From contig JASJZH010000004.1 in NCBI GenBank assembly GCA_037178975.1, forward strand, positions 7,192,001 to 7,256,000: a stretch of DNA of 64,000 nucleotides, in the 5' to 3' direction. The stretch's first letter is position 1. Each line of letters begins with the position of its first letter. Below the pieces are notes generated by a model. That model was not told the DNA's origin. It ran no database searches and saw only the letters and a program-made list of their open reading frames with translations. Made by a program: the position numbers and the translations under genes. Shown here piece after piece: positions 17,593 to 29,242 of this stretch. This DNA comes from Oscheius tipulae. Taxonomy: Eukaryota > Nematoda > Chromadorea > Rhabditida > Rhabditidae.

Positions 17593-19644
17593 ATGTCCCT
17601 GCTTCTTGTATTCTGTCTTATAACTCTCGTCTCCGCCGCACCTCTACCACAGGTACTGTAGGCTACTCGTTTCTTGAACTTTATCCATACAGAACGATTC
17701 CGACTCTCGATTCACCTTCACGACTTCCGAAATCTTTAACTTTACGTTCACGACTCTGACACCCGCGAACGCCTCTAATGATACCGTAGCCAGCGGTTAG
17801 CTCTTGAAGACTGTCTCTTACACAACTGAAGTTCAGACGCAGGCACTGTACCTGTAAGTACAGTTCAAGCAAGCCAAGGAACCACAATGGAAGTGGACAC
17901 GACTGTTCCACCTGTTGTGCTTCAGGATTCCGGGGCTACCGTAGCCAGTGGTGGGTAAATTTTCAATCAGTATAACCAGTAGTTCCAGATGCCTCTGTTC
18001 AATCTGTCTCCGACCAGATTTTTCCAACAGTTGTTCTCATGAACCTGACACAAAATGATGGTGAGTCTTTTTGATGTTGCGGAGCAATGAAATATGAGTC
18101 GATTGACTTGACTCACCTAATGGAAAGGAAGTTAATCATGATTTTTAGCCTCTGCGGACCAAGGAACCTCAACCACTGCTCCCATGCCAGATCAAACTGA
18201 AACTACCATCGTTCCTATAGTTCAATACGATCGATCTACCTCGACTGTTGTTCCGATTCTGCTCAACGACGTCTCGCAAACAGTCGATCTAGATGGGACA
18301 ACTGTAGTACCTATGATTCCTGCCGATCCCACTGCAACTACTCCAGCTTTCGTTGACTCTACTGGAAGCACAGTTCTTCCGAATCTAGTCCAAGATATCT
18401 CAGCCCCGATTGTGCTCAACTCATCTGATACTTCCATCAATTGTGAGTCTTACGGGACCAAAAGAAAATACCGAATTTGTAGATGTGGCTAGAGATGCCG
18501 CTAGTCAGGACGGAACTAACATCGTACCCATAGTGACGTATGCCTCTGATACAACTGTTCAAGTCGTCACAGTGCAGCCCAATCAAGAGGATACTATGGC
18601 TTCTATCAATGTAGTCCCTGTGATGGCAAATCCGTCCACTGACTCGCCAGTCGTTCTTTCGGAAATCACAGTAGTTCCACTCGACTCTTCAGCCTTCCAA
18701 AATACAGAAGTCCCCGTTGTGACTGACTCTTCAGCCACATCTACTGCTTCTGTTGAAGCTGGTATGTTTCTGAAGATACCTAATCAAAAATTTATGTCAG
18801 ATGTAGCCAGAGATGCTCCCGTTGAACCTTCGCTCTCGTCAGCCACGTTCGCTCCAGTCCCAGTTGTCAACAACGGTGAGGAGCTAGTTTCGAGCATGGC
18901 CCTGCCCTTCGGGAACATAACCATCCTCCAAACTATTCATATCACCTTGTCGGCTAATCAGACCGCAGGTGCGCACTCTCCTAACATCACAGCACCTTTT
19001 TGATGATGCTAACATTGGTTTTCAGATGTTCCAGTCGTTGTTCCTATTGTATCGACCGATTCCACCAAAATAACGAGTAAGAGAAGTGTTCTGATTCATA
19101 CTTTTTCAATGTTCAGGTGACTCAGTAACTGGACAATCCGTCGAAGAGCCACTTTCTGTCGTCAACGTGAACCCAGTCCTTGCCGATCCTGCTGAACAGC
19201 CTCTTGTTGATCCTATTATCTCACCTGTACAAGGTATCAGATCAGAGAGTCAAGGAAGACGGTTAATTTCCAGATTCCTCTACTCTGCCTCCTCAGCCTC
19301 AGATCTCCGAACAGCAACCCTTGCCCTCGGATCAGCAGCAGCTCGACTTTGTCAACTACCAGCAAGCTGATCCCACCTACAACACCGCCTATCAGTATTT
19401 GAATCTTACAGGTTGGATTGTCCTCTTATATCACATGCTATAAACACTACATACAGAGTCACAAGCTCAGAACTTGATCTTGAACATTTCCCTCCCGGTG
19501 TCACCACAGAGCCTGTTGAGCAGATTGAGCAGGACGGCGGAGCAAATGAACTATGAGGGCAAACTGGACGTGGCGCTGCAGTTGACAGCCATGGCCCACA
19601 GCCTGATGACCGAAGTTGATAGTGATCTCGAGAGGCGGAATTAA
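17593..19644 (+). CDS. Secreted Val/Thr/Pro-rich low-complexity protein
   Basis: Eleven exons give 527 residues in frame: 17593-17652, 17693-17795, 17837-17950, 17989-18060, 18149-18442, 18483-18761, 18801-18968, 19026-19076, 19117-19233, 19274-19411, 19457-19644. The protein starts with the signal peptide MSLLLVFCLITLVSAAPLPQ. The long middle is Val/Thr/Ser/Pro/Asp-rich with recurring short units such as TTVVPI, TTIVPIV, INVVPVM and a repeated VARDA at two exon starts; N-glycosylation sites (NDS, NAS, NFT, NIT) are frequent. No Cys outside the signal peptide. The C-terminal 60 residues form a more ordered, probably helical, segment ending DLERRN. AATAAA follows at 19695. This looks like a mucin-like extracellular, cuticle, egg-coat or seminal protein; no family name is justified. 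Exon 6's boundary is the least certain. Confidence 0.75.
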
Positions 19645-20028
19645 ACGCTTCAAATACCTTCTGTACATACTTGCAAATGATATTTTGTACCTCGAATAAA
19701 GGAGTGCCATGATCTCTTCGTCTTTGGATCGAGTTTGCTTTCGAAAGACAGATTTTCGGGGCTCAAAGTTCCTTTACAGAGTGAAGTGTAACATCCCACA
19801 TAGCAGACAGTTTTCGGGCAAATGAGTAACTCCTATATTAGGGAATCAATCGCCAGAAGAAACAGTTTTTCCCGCATCTTTCACGACTCTTCCCTCATTT
19901 CCCACATTTTTTTTTTTAGTTACTTTTCCTTCGTGGTTTAATCTCAGTCAGTTCAGAAGGTCTTTTGGGTGTCAGCCTCTCTTGCAATCCTTCCATTCTA
20001 AGCAATTTTTATCTTTCAGTAGTGCGAC

Positions 20029-21561
20029 ATGCTCCATCTTCCCTTCTTGGAAGAGGCTGTCAAGCTCGTCCAGTCCAAGAAGCAGGTCGTTGGAGATGGA
20101 ACGGACAGACTCGTCAGCTACATCACCGCCATGATCTTCGCCTTCTGCGCCATGATCGTGGCTGGCAAACAGTAAACGCCTATTGTTCTCGGGTTTACAA
20201 CAACTTTAGGCTGATGGGAAGTGCCATGACTTGTTTCATTCCGGGCCATTACAAGGGGGACCAGTCAAAATACGCTCTTGACTACTGCTACATCCAGAAC
20301 ACGTATGTCGTGGCCTGGCACGATGCCGACATCGCTCTGAATCGTGGAGAGCACAACTATGACAAGATTAGCTACTACCAGTGGGTCGCCTTATTCTTCG
20401 CCTTCCTCGCCGTGCTCTTCTACCTCCCGAGTCACCTTTGGAAGAACTTCAGCCGGACCAAAAGTGAGTTACTTCTTTTTTCAAGATAGCGGTCTAGGAA
20501 TCAATCTGGAGCACATCGTCGCCAAGACCAGTGAGATCAGGACTGAGCTTCCGGAAGACAGACAGAAGGGACTGGAAGTGGCCACTTCCTCGGTCATCGA
20601 AGCCATCCGAGCCAGCCGATCTGTTCCCCGTGGATCCATCAAGTTCTGGTGAGTAAAATCTACTGTCGATAGAAAGATCGAGTTTAGCTTCCGCGACATG
20701 TTCTCCCTCACCATGATCTATTTCCTCTCGAAGGCCGTCAACATTCTCATTGTCGTCTACACTCTGTTCAAAGTGGCCAAGTTCCTCCATGATGACGACT
20801 TTGCCTGGTCCTTTCATGTAAAGGTCAAAATAACCTGTGGTATCAGTCATTTTCAGGGAATCGAGGCCTTGCTCACCGGCAGTCCGTGGGTGGACTCCCC
20901 AAACTTTCCACGTGTGACCATGTGAGTTTAAGAGTCACTAGTTCTGATTAACACATTGCTTTCGAAATATAAACCATCCTTTTTCAGGTGCGACGTCCCG
21001 ATCAGAGAGATGGGAAATGTCAGGAAGGAAACCTTCCAGTGTCTCCTTGGAATGAACTACTTCAGTGAAAAGCTCTTCGTCACCCAGTGGTTTCCCTTTC
21101 TTTGACTTTGTTCGAAAGTAATATTTTCAGGGTTTGGCTCACCGTGGTCCTGGTCATCACTCTCGCCAACCTGGCAGTCTACTGCCACATCTTCATCGCC
21201 AGCGCCCGCCGTCATCGTCTCGCCCAATGGCTTCGCGATTCGGCTGTCAACTCCAAGATCACTGACGAGCACGTCGAGAAGTTCCTCCAGCTCCTGGGAA
21301 TCGGTAAGGAGTCCTCTTTCAAACGATTGTTCTGTCTTCAGACGGGTACCTTGCCCTCTATTTCGTGAATTCCTACAATGGGTCGAAGGCTGCCGGAGAA
21401 TTTGCCGACTACATCTACAGGAAGATAGAAGCTGTAAGAGTTTCTGAACTTGCCAATTGACTATACATTTTCAGGAGATTACCGAGAACAACAACAATTT
21501 GGACTTGACTAGCATCGAGATCCCGCATCTCGAATTGGAGAATAAGATCCCTCTTTCCTAG
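20029..21561 (+). CDS. Innexin (gap-junction channel subunit)
   Basis: Four-TM subunit of invertebrate gap junctions and hemichannels. Nine exons give 398 residues: 20029-20171, 20210-20463, 20498-20648, 20688-20817, 20857-20921, 20988-21089, 21131-21303, 21342-21433, 21475-21561. It begins MLHLPFLEEAVKLV as innexins do, has the hallmark YYQWVALFFAFLAVLFYLP at TM2, paired extracellular Cys in loop 1 (MTCFIP..., DYCYI) and loop 2 (MCDVPIRE, FQCLLGMNYF), and a VWLTVVLVITLANL TM4 with a basic cytosolic tail. TTTCAG just before the ATG suits trans-splicing; AATAAA follows at about 21574. Intact. The paralogue number cannot be told from the sequence alone. Confidence 0.95.
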
Positions 21562-21632
21562 ATTGTCGGACTTAAGAATAAAACTTGCATTGGAAATCTG
21601 TCTTTTGACTATTTGATATAACCTTTCGAGAG

Positions 21633-21705
21633 AAGCGATTTGGCGCAGTGGCAGAGGGCGCCAGCGTTAATTGAAGGGTGGCAAGTTCAAACCTCGTTTC
21701 GGCTT
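21633..21705 (+). pseudogene. tRNA-derived pseudogene or SINE head
   Basis: TGGCGCAGTGG matches an A box and GTTCAAACC a B box at normal spacing, and the piece ends near GGCTTAACCA. The anticodon stem does not pair and the acceptor pairs only partly, so this is not a working tRNA. It could be a degraded tRNA gene or the pol III head of a short interspersed element. Confidence 0.55.
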
Positions 21706-21898
21706 AACCAAGTAGGTAGCTACGAAGATCAGGCGTTCTTGGAGTCATCCGTCTGTTCAGGTTAGAACGTAAGCCTACTCGATCTGGCCTATCAGGTTGT
21801 ACCCGCATCCAATTGAGCTTTATCTTTATTATCTTTATACCCTTTCACTCATAAGGATCAAGCAGAGTACAACGCACATATTTAGTAGACAGTTTTTT

Positions 21899-23734
21899 TT
21901 ACAGCTGACTAATTCTCATCTTGTACAGAATCGGTCTCTTCAAGATACCAAAGTTGTTTTTCTGATCCGTCTTGGGCAATTCATTCACAGGACCAAAGTG
22001 ATAACGAAGTATCATGTTACCAAGAATCTGAAGAAGTATTCAAATTCTTGGAGTGACATACCAGATAGAGTTCAGCTCTAGCTAAGGACTCTCCAGGACA
22101 TGATCTCTTTCCTAATCCAAATGGAATGACGTGGTCCTCCAACTTGTCGTAGCTCTCGTAACGATGAGGATTGAACTGAAGCTTTTGGGCAGAAAATAAA
22201 GACCTTACCTTGGCTGTGTCCTTAAAAAACTTAGGATCACTCATAAGTAGAGAGATCTGGGCAGCTATCGGAGTGCCCTTCTCCAATGTGAAATCATCAA
22301 TCTTGGTGTCGTCGACAGTTTTTCGGAAGAAGATGACATTGACGATGGAGGCCAAGCGTTGGAGTTCCTAAGTGTCTAGGGTTATCAGATCGAGGTAGAG
22401 GTATACAGTGATGGTGGCATTGAGGGTGGGAGTATTGGGACGATCTTTCAGAGACAGATGTCGTTGGTCCCCAGTTACGGCATACAGTTCGTGTCGGATC
22501 TCATCCACAAACTGAAGAGTTCTGCTCTGGATACAGGTACTCTCATACCTCAAGATTGTTGAGCAGATAGGCAAACGAGAAAATGAGAGTTGTGACTGTA
22601 GTTTCCTGTCCAGCAATCCATAAATCGAGGATATTGATGGTTAATGCGTCCTCACTGCACAGTTCTCTCATTTTGCCGGCGAATTCAAAATACCTGAACG
22701 TGGTAGGTTCTCCAGACTTCTGTTCCTCCTTCATTTTGGCTACGAAGGCATCAACATAGTCCTCTGGCTCATCAGAAATGACATGGTCACCGCTCTCTAT
22801 CTCTTTTAATCTCCTCTTCACCTGCTCCTCAAGATAGCCCTTTACGACAAGTTGGGGGTTCTTCAGTCTGTTCCATCTCCAACAGAATGGTGGAAGTCGT
22901 CTGACCCAATCTCTTTCCAGAAAGAGGAGATCGAACAGGGAGAGACTGTTCATCAGACGGTCCAGCTGCTTCTTACTCTCGTAGAAACCACTGGCGTTTT
23001 CCTAACGCTGTTCATTTTGAGAAAGAAGAATAACTGACATCATCGAGGCGTTCACCAAACAACATTCTATTGATTATGCTTCCAACCATCAGGTCGAAGA
23101 GCTGATGAGGACTCAATTCGAGCTCATTGCTGTTGGAGGAGAGCTCTTTGTTCAGTAGGTCGCATCTGGAAGACGTGGTAAAACATGCAGCAAGGGTTGA
23201 ACCTGTAGTCGAGCTCTGCCATGATCCTTTCCTCCATAATACTTCTCCCCAGCCCAAAGTTTCTGAGCGTGTGAAGTGCAAATCTTCTTTGTTCACTCCA
23301 TTGCGGACCACTGGTTGCCATTATTCCTTTGTCGTCTAGAACTATCATAAGCTGACCAAGATCAAAACCTACGTCTCACAGCATTGAAGATAGCCGGTGC
23401 CCATCGGTCAACGAACTCAGAACCTCGCTTGACAAACAGTTCGTCAGCCTTCTCCATCGAAGCAATGTGAACCGTGGGGACGGGACCGATCCAGACGGTT
23501 AACAGTGGTCCGTACCATTTACTCAGAGTTCTTAGGGCTCCAACAATACCACCACAGAACAGGGAAAGGAAGGCGAGTTGCGGGAGGTTTCCAACCAGAG
23601 GGAAGGGGAGAGGTCCTGAAGCAGAAGTCTTTCCCAAAAGTATTCTTACCAGGCGGTAGTTTTTGTATTCTCCTCAAGTTGTAGAAGAAATGAGCCACAA
23701 AAATTGTGAAAAAGAGCAGTAGAAGAGTAAACAT
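21899..23734 (-). CDS. Cytochrome P450, CYP2-clan (CYP33-like)
   Basis: Haem monooxygenase anchored in the ER, for xenobiotics or endogenous lipids. Ten exons give 504 residues: 23650-23734, 23373-23615, 23203-23341, 23039-23165, 22694-23001, 22549-22654, 22407-22511, 22209-22367, 22062-22175, 21899-22027. Visible: an N-terminal membrane anchor, proline-rich LPPGPLPFPLVGN hinge, WSEQRRFALHTLRNFG helix C, I-helix DLWIAGQETT, K-helix ELQRLAS (the E of ExxR is present; the Arg position follows the family), and haem loop FGLGKRSCPGESLAR with its Cys. The I-helix region hides a 39-nt stopless intron, which a naive translation reads through. Length and order are normal. The CYP33 placement rests on remembered similarity and is tentative. 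Confidence 0.92.
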
Positions 23735-24021
23735 TTCGACAGTTGTTTCTCCCTCTGCAAAATAATGTCTTTTATTGGAGTCGTTATCAAGTCATGTTTT
23801 CTACAAACAACACACGTGCTGGCCTCTTTGTTGACAGGTTGGGGAACACTTCTTGGGCAGAGGTAGGCGGCAGACACATATTGTGATGACTTGCAAGTTC
23901 TCACTTCACTGTCCAGAAATCGAAACACTTCGAGATGTTTTGTCATCTTGTTGGTTCAACTGTACCAAATTCACAGCCTTCACTAAACTACGAACAGTTG
24001 TAATGAAAACTTTACTTCTAT

Positions 24022-26206
24022 TTAAAAAGGCTTGACACACTGTCCATTGAAACGGAAATAGGGAAGACAACAGCGACCATTGCTGCAGAGATTCGTGTTG
24101 CAGTGTTGCGACTGAATCCGTCCATTACAGTTTCTGGACTGAAGACCACAGCCTCCACAGTCGGCAGTACATTGAGACCAGGCAGAGCAACCAGTCGGTG
24201 CCGAGGTGGATGTTGTGGTCGGACTGGAAATGAACTTTCAGCCAACTCAAATGTTTAGCTTACGCTGTTGTAGTGGTGGTCGTGGTACGCTGAGTAGTAG
24301 TGGTCGTCCAGGGAGGAAGAGTTGTGGTTCTGGTTCTGAAAAACTGTTGCTATAAACAAGTTGATTAGAGCTTACGGTCTTGTGCTAGTGGTAGTCGTGC
24401 TGGGAATCGTTGTAGTGGCAGGGGAGGTTGCCGTCGTGGTCGTAGTTGAAGTGGTGATGATAGGAGTTGGAGGATCTAAAACCTGAATCTAAGCAAACAA
24501 GAGCCTATCTAACCATATCGATAACTCAAAGAGAAAGCACTATTAGAAGATCCCTTGTAAATGACGACCAGTCTGTTAGTCGTGGACATCGAGGTTGACG
24601 GGTAGTTGGCACAGAATCTGGCTCCAGTTCTTGCGAAGTCTGATCCATACTTGACCTCCAGATAGTTGAGGGAGCATGGCGGCCAGTTTGTGAAGGAGAA
24701 GGTACCGATTTGAAAGAAGACTTGTCGGCCAGCTGGGGCTGTGATGACGAAGGGACAGTTAAGGGCTCCGCGAGAAGAAACGGTTTGTAGGGTACTGGTG
24801 GCGGTCAGGTCACCAGCTGGACAGCCCGAATCTCCAGTATCGGCTCGGTCACAGAGAGTTCCTCCGAACCCGTCGGGACAGCGACATTGCCTACAGGCTT
24901 TGGGGTCGGTGTAACCGCCGTTCAGGCAGGCGAGTCTTGATGTGCATGTGGCTGGAACGATTTTGACTATCAATAGTTTTTAAGACTCACAGTTACAGTA
25001 GGCAAAGTTGATTCTCTTGACATCGGCGAAAGAAGGAGCCATGCGTTGTCCGATTGTGATCTGAAGCCGATTGGACAACTAAATGCCCTGATTTACCTGG
25101 TAGTTAGGGTCCAAAGTCTTGATGGTGGGCAAGTTGTTGGCAGTGAAGGACTAAAACTAGTTTTCAGAACTCTATGCTCTGGGAACTTACAGTCTGATCG
25201 TAGTGCATTACCGATCCCAGGTCGTAACCAACTCCGTAGTCGACCATACTTTGGGCAGACTGTTTGGTGAATTGGTCAAGATAGGTGCTTTGGATGTTCT
25301 GGGTCAGAATCTGTACATAGGAATCGCGATCCCAACGGGCCTGTTCGTGGTAGAATCCAAGAGCATGTCCTGAAAAAATGCCGTGATAAAGTACCAGAAC
25401 TCTTACCTATTTCGTGAGTAACCGTCCCCAAGCTGGTACATCCGTTTCCGATTGAGACTGTCTGAGGACCACTGAACGATCTCCCGATGTAACTGTAGCA
25501 TCCCTGTCCCAGGATAAAGTTCAGACCCTGGGTTCTACTTGGGAGACTGTTCAGTCGGGAGAAGGTAACACAGGTCTCTTCTTGCCACTTGTTGATACCT
25601 GCCAGAACGGCTGAGGTACTTACTAAAGCTAGAGTTTTTAAGAAAAAAACAAGGTAAGCACCTCCAGTGGCAGTGTTGATGTAGTAAGGAATAGGGAAGG
25701 TCCATCTGACACTGAGATCAGAGGTCATCGACCTCTTCTTTCGTAAAGGTATACCCTGGGATAAGAGAAGTTGATCCTTTGCGTCCCTGGAATATATTCT
25801 TTCAGTTTTATTCAAACTCTTACTCGAGAATCTCATCCATCTGCTTATCCGTAAGCACGATGTCTCCCTGGTAAAGATTTGGTAGTTGGTCAGGTTTGGA
25901 AGGAACTGTTTCATTAAGCGTCACAGATGGTCGAGGAGGACTGGGCCTCTGCCCAGGTGGTCTCTGAAGCCAATTCTGAACTATGCATAAAACGTACTTA
26001 CAATTGGATTCGCACTATTGTTCAATAGAGCTCCTTGAATCAGATTTAACTGATCCAGCTTCTGTTGAAACATTTTGAAAGAGGTTTCCGTGAAGTGAGT
26101 TTCTTCAATAAGAGCAGCTGGCGAGTACTGTAAATGGGTTTTGAGTCCAAGGACGTAATGTTACCGCCAGAGCTGTGCCAGTTAGGCAGAAGAAGAACCA
26201 ATTCAT
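24022..26206 (-). CDS. Astacin zinc metalloprotease with EGF, CUB and TSP1 domains
   Basis: Secreted M12A protease of 583 residues from twelve exons: 26165-26206, 26002-26127, 25824-25963, 25662-25786, 25407-25610, 25191-25369, 25097-25150, 24991-25060, 24514-24951, 24376-24475, 24264-24335, 24022-24223. Signal peptide MNWFFFCLTGTALA; propeptide with a furin-type RKKR just before the mature domain (SVRWTFPIPYYI); zinc site HEIGHALGFYHE and Met-turn GSVMHYDQT are complete; then an EGF-like module, a CUB domain, a long Thr-rich linker, and a C-terminal TSP1 repeat (CSAWSQCTADCGGCG). This order matches the nematode astacin subgroup that includes NAS-33 to NAS-38, implicated in moulting or cuticle processing (established knowledge of the family). 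A GATAAGA site lies about 110 bp upstream. No active-site loss. Confidence 0.93.
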
Positions 26207-26975
26207 GCTGCCAGAGACCAGGAAGGGCAGCAGAGTTCAGCTGGGATGACTGACCTGGCGGAGATAGATGAGATATATGCAGATTTGGAGGGGTCACTTC
26301 TCTTATCGTAATACGCCGAGACCTTGACAGTGATGCTGATCTCAGGGCGGGACCATTCGTTCAAAGTTGGTTGGGATGAGGTCTTCACAATCTAACTTTG
26401 TTTTATTCAATGTTCGCCGTCAGTGTTGGTCTCCTTTGGAGATGCTCAGAGAGCACGACGAGGAGGTACTGGTCGGACTTTGCCCTCCAAAAAAAACAAC
26501 TATCTCCAAAACCGTATTGTGTTTTTTGCCGAAGGTACTCAACACACTATCTCCGGAAAGGTGATGCTATCACTTTAGACTACAATCCGGGTATCCACTG
26601 ACTAAGCTGTTCTTTCTTCCGCACTCCATCGAACTGAGCGTACTCATCCTTACTTACTGTGACAGTTAATCGTCTTTCAGCATCTTTTGATCCAGCGTTC
26701 TGCGATGAATGAAGCGGCTCAGCTTTAGGTGTTTTTCGAAAAAGTATAATCATCTTACCAATCTGGACAGCATCAACAACTGTGAGTTTTTCTCATGGGA
26801 AAGTTTTTAAATCTGAGAGAATAACAAGAAATAGTAGACAAATTCCTTTCAATTCAGCTTCTCAGTTCCAGAGTCTTTGTGATCATCTTACATTACATTA
26901 TTGTTATGCACACATACACTGTAACTGCCAACTGAACTAGACTGGAACAAGGCGTCTTCACTTTTTATTGCTACT

Positions 26976-28512
26976 TCACAGTTTACTGGCTATTCGGCAT
27001 TCATCTCCATTACAAACAGGGATATGCTCCTGCAAGAACTCTACAGTTCTCTTCCAAACTTTTGATTGGCTGGCTCCATGTTGACTGCATTCTCCTCCAT
27101 AGCCCATATAAGTCCCTGCAGGTCTTTATTACTCCCACAAAAATTTATCATACCTGAAATCTTCGTGAAACAGAATGCATGGTGAGGAAAGCAAGGAGGT
27201 TCCATCAAATGTCCACCATTCTCCCATTGGCTTTCCACATATCTACCCGGTTGTCGGAGTTGATTCTGTAGATACAGCACTGAAAAGTGAGCACTGGTCG
27301 ATTGATCATCGAGAGAGACCACGAATCGAATGGAACACCCGATAGGGATTTTTTCGAGCTCAAGATCACCAGGAGTCATGTCCATGGTCTGGATAGGCTT
27401 GTTGTAGTGCATGATACCATTGAAGAACTCAACTTTTTCATAGTCGACTCTGAAATTTAACCATTAGGTTTCTCTGACAAACACACGTAGAATAAGGTAG
27501 TGGTTTGCCTTGATATTTAAAATAAACTCCCGTGTTGAGACCATGCGGTGGATCAATTGAAACTACAGAACAGATCTAAACTTTGTACTAATTTTTCGAG
27601 AATATAATCAAACCTGTGGACATTCCCTAGCCATAATGAGTGCGATCATTCCTCCAAGTGAATTTGCATGTATTCCAATTTGGTCCGAAGTGTAGGGTAG
27701 AGAAGTGAACCAGGTAACTGCGTTCTACAAAGTTTCAGGTCTGAGTTGAGCTTTCTTTACAATAAAATATTCAAGCTCAACATCGGTGAACTCTGCCGGA
27801 AGGTCTTTGAACTGGAAAAAGGCTAGTGTTAGGACGCAGAATCCTTCGGAGGCTAAGGCAGCAGCTTTCTGTTCATTGATACCTCCACCAGTTCCGGAAA
27901 ACTCGATCAGGGACGGAAAAGGACCATTGCCTGAAACATTTCTATGCTATTAAGCCTCTTTACTAACCTGGTGGAATGAACAATGTTCCAAAGATCCCAT
28001 TCTCTTCAACAACAACTCTCCTCAAATTTGGATTCATAAACCTTTTGATCATTTTAACACAGTCCAGCTGCTTCCCAGTCGAGTCTATCAGTCTAAAGCC
28101 AAAATTTAAGGAAGTAGAAGACCATCAACCTCAATTCATAGTTCCATATTTCCGTTGCCAAGTACTTGGCATAGCCACCGAATGGGAAGTCTTCACATGG
28201 TTCATAGCTCTCGAACAGTCCCATTGGACGAACACCTACAAACTGTCTTAGAATCAAATTGAGATCTACCTGTGTAAGTCCCTCTAATTGGAGCATCTTG
28301 AGTCAGGTCTATTTTGCCGTGTTTGTCAGTGCGAAACACTCCAAATGAACGAAATGAACCGGATTTATGAAGGAATCTGCGAAGATGATGGCTTGAAGAA
28401 GGGGAACTCACACTAGTTTCAATTCATAGAGTGAGAATGGAGACAATCCTTCAGCGGAAATGGTATTCTCAAAGTCGTATTGAGAGTCAGGACGATCAAC
28501 TATGAGAGACAT
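26976..28512 (-). CDS. Peroxisomal acyl-CoA thioesterase, BAAT/ACOT family
   Basis: Hydrolase or acyltransferase acting on acyl-CoAs, 414 residues in nine exons: 28412-28512, 28270-28376, 28130-28235, 27968-28092, 27761-27930, 27614-27724, 27487-27575, 27154-27449, 26976-27115. The N-terminal beta domain ends RGTYTGVRPMGLF, the classic BAAT-family motif; the alpha/beta-hydrolase domain has FSGTGGGINEQKAAALA and the nucleophile elbow GIHANSLGG with Ser. Mammalian ACOTs use Ser and the amino-acid transferase BAAT uses Cys there, so this is more likely a thioesterase. The last residues are SKL, a type 1 peroxisomal signal. AATAAA follows the stop. Length is that of the family. A 17-G run lies about 60 bp upstream of the ATG. 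Confidence 0.93.
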
Positions 28513-28574
28513 TCGGAGGTGTGGCGCGTTTTCTTATCAATCGGAGGGACCGCGTGTACCTGTACCAAGCCTTT

Positions 28575-28591
28575 GGGGGGGGGGGGGGGGG
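28575..28591 (+). repeat. Homopolymer of 17 G
   Basis: Seventeen consecutive G on the plus strand, in the upstream region of the BAAT-family gene (C-run on its coding strand). Such tracts can form G-quadruplexes and are unstable in nematodes lacking a FANCJ-type helicase (established for C. elegans dog-1). The exact length may also be affected by sequencing. Confidence 0.9.
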
Positions 28592-28768
28592 ACTGGACTG
28601 GATACAGTCTAGCGAATTGAAACTTGATTTTGAAGTATCTTGGGAGTGTGATTCTCTTCTACAAAGCCCTTTGAAGCCGTTTGTCTCTTAGGCTAAGCTT
28701 GTTCATAGAGAAGAGAAACCCTGCAAGAATTGCTCTGAAAAAAAACTCTTTACGATTGCTAATTGTAG

Positions 28769-29242
28769 TAGATGCCCTGTTCCCTCGGACTGTCTTGGAA
28801 GACGGCGTCGAGAAGACGGAACGGCGCTTCGTGTCCTACACAAGAGTGGGAAAAAGAGCAGATGAGAATGGATTCCTGAAGGACATTGGTGAGTTCTTGG
28901 GGGGACAGATCAAAAGAGTTGGTTTATGATCAGTTTCCCCTGCTATTGAAATAGCAAAACATTTTTTTTTTACCTTGTCAGTGTGGTGAAGCATTCGAAA
29001 TGGAACAAGAGTGGCTCAAACGTTAAAAATTTTTTTAGGGCGGCGAGTCTGACAAGAAACACTTGTCCAACGGTACGACCACTTCTTCCTACACTCCGTC
29101 TTCGTCCGCTGCTCCCACCACAATCTCTACGCGATCGGCCGAGGCCCTCACGTCGACCCATCACGAGATCACTTGCGGCAAGGCAGATGTGCTCCGCAAG
29201 GCCATGCCTGCTCTGGAACATCTCGTGGCCCACTACCAGTAG
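28769..29242 (+). CDS. Unrecognised gene, 3' portion only
   Basis: Two exons fit together, 28769-28917 and 29039-29242, in phase 0 across a 121-bp intron. The first reads DALFPRTVLEDGVEKTERR...LKDIGEFLGGQ; the second is a Ser/Thr-rich stretch followed by ITCGKADVLRKAMPALEHLV and the stop. The last part uses GC-ending codons consistently, and two AATAAA signals follow at 29418 and 29432, which supports a real 3' end. The 5' part is unresolved: an alternative frame at 28690-28860 would give Cys pairs (CKNC, CSRC) but ends in a stop. No family recognised. Confidence 0.4.
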
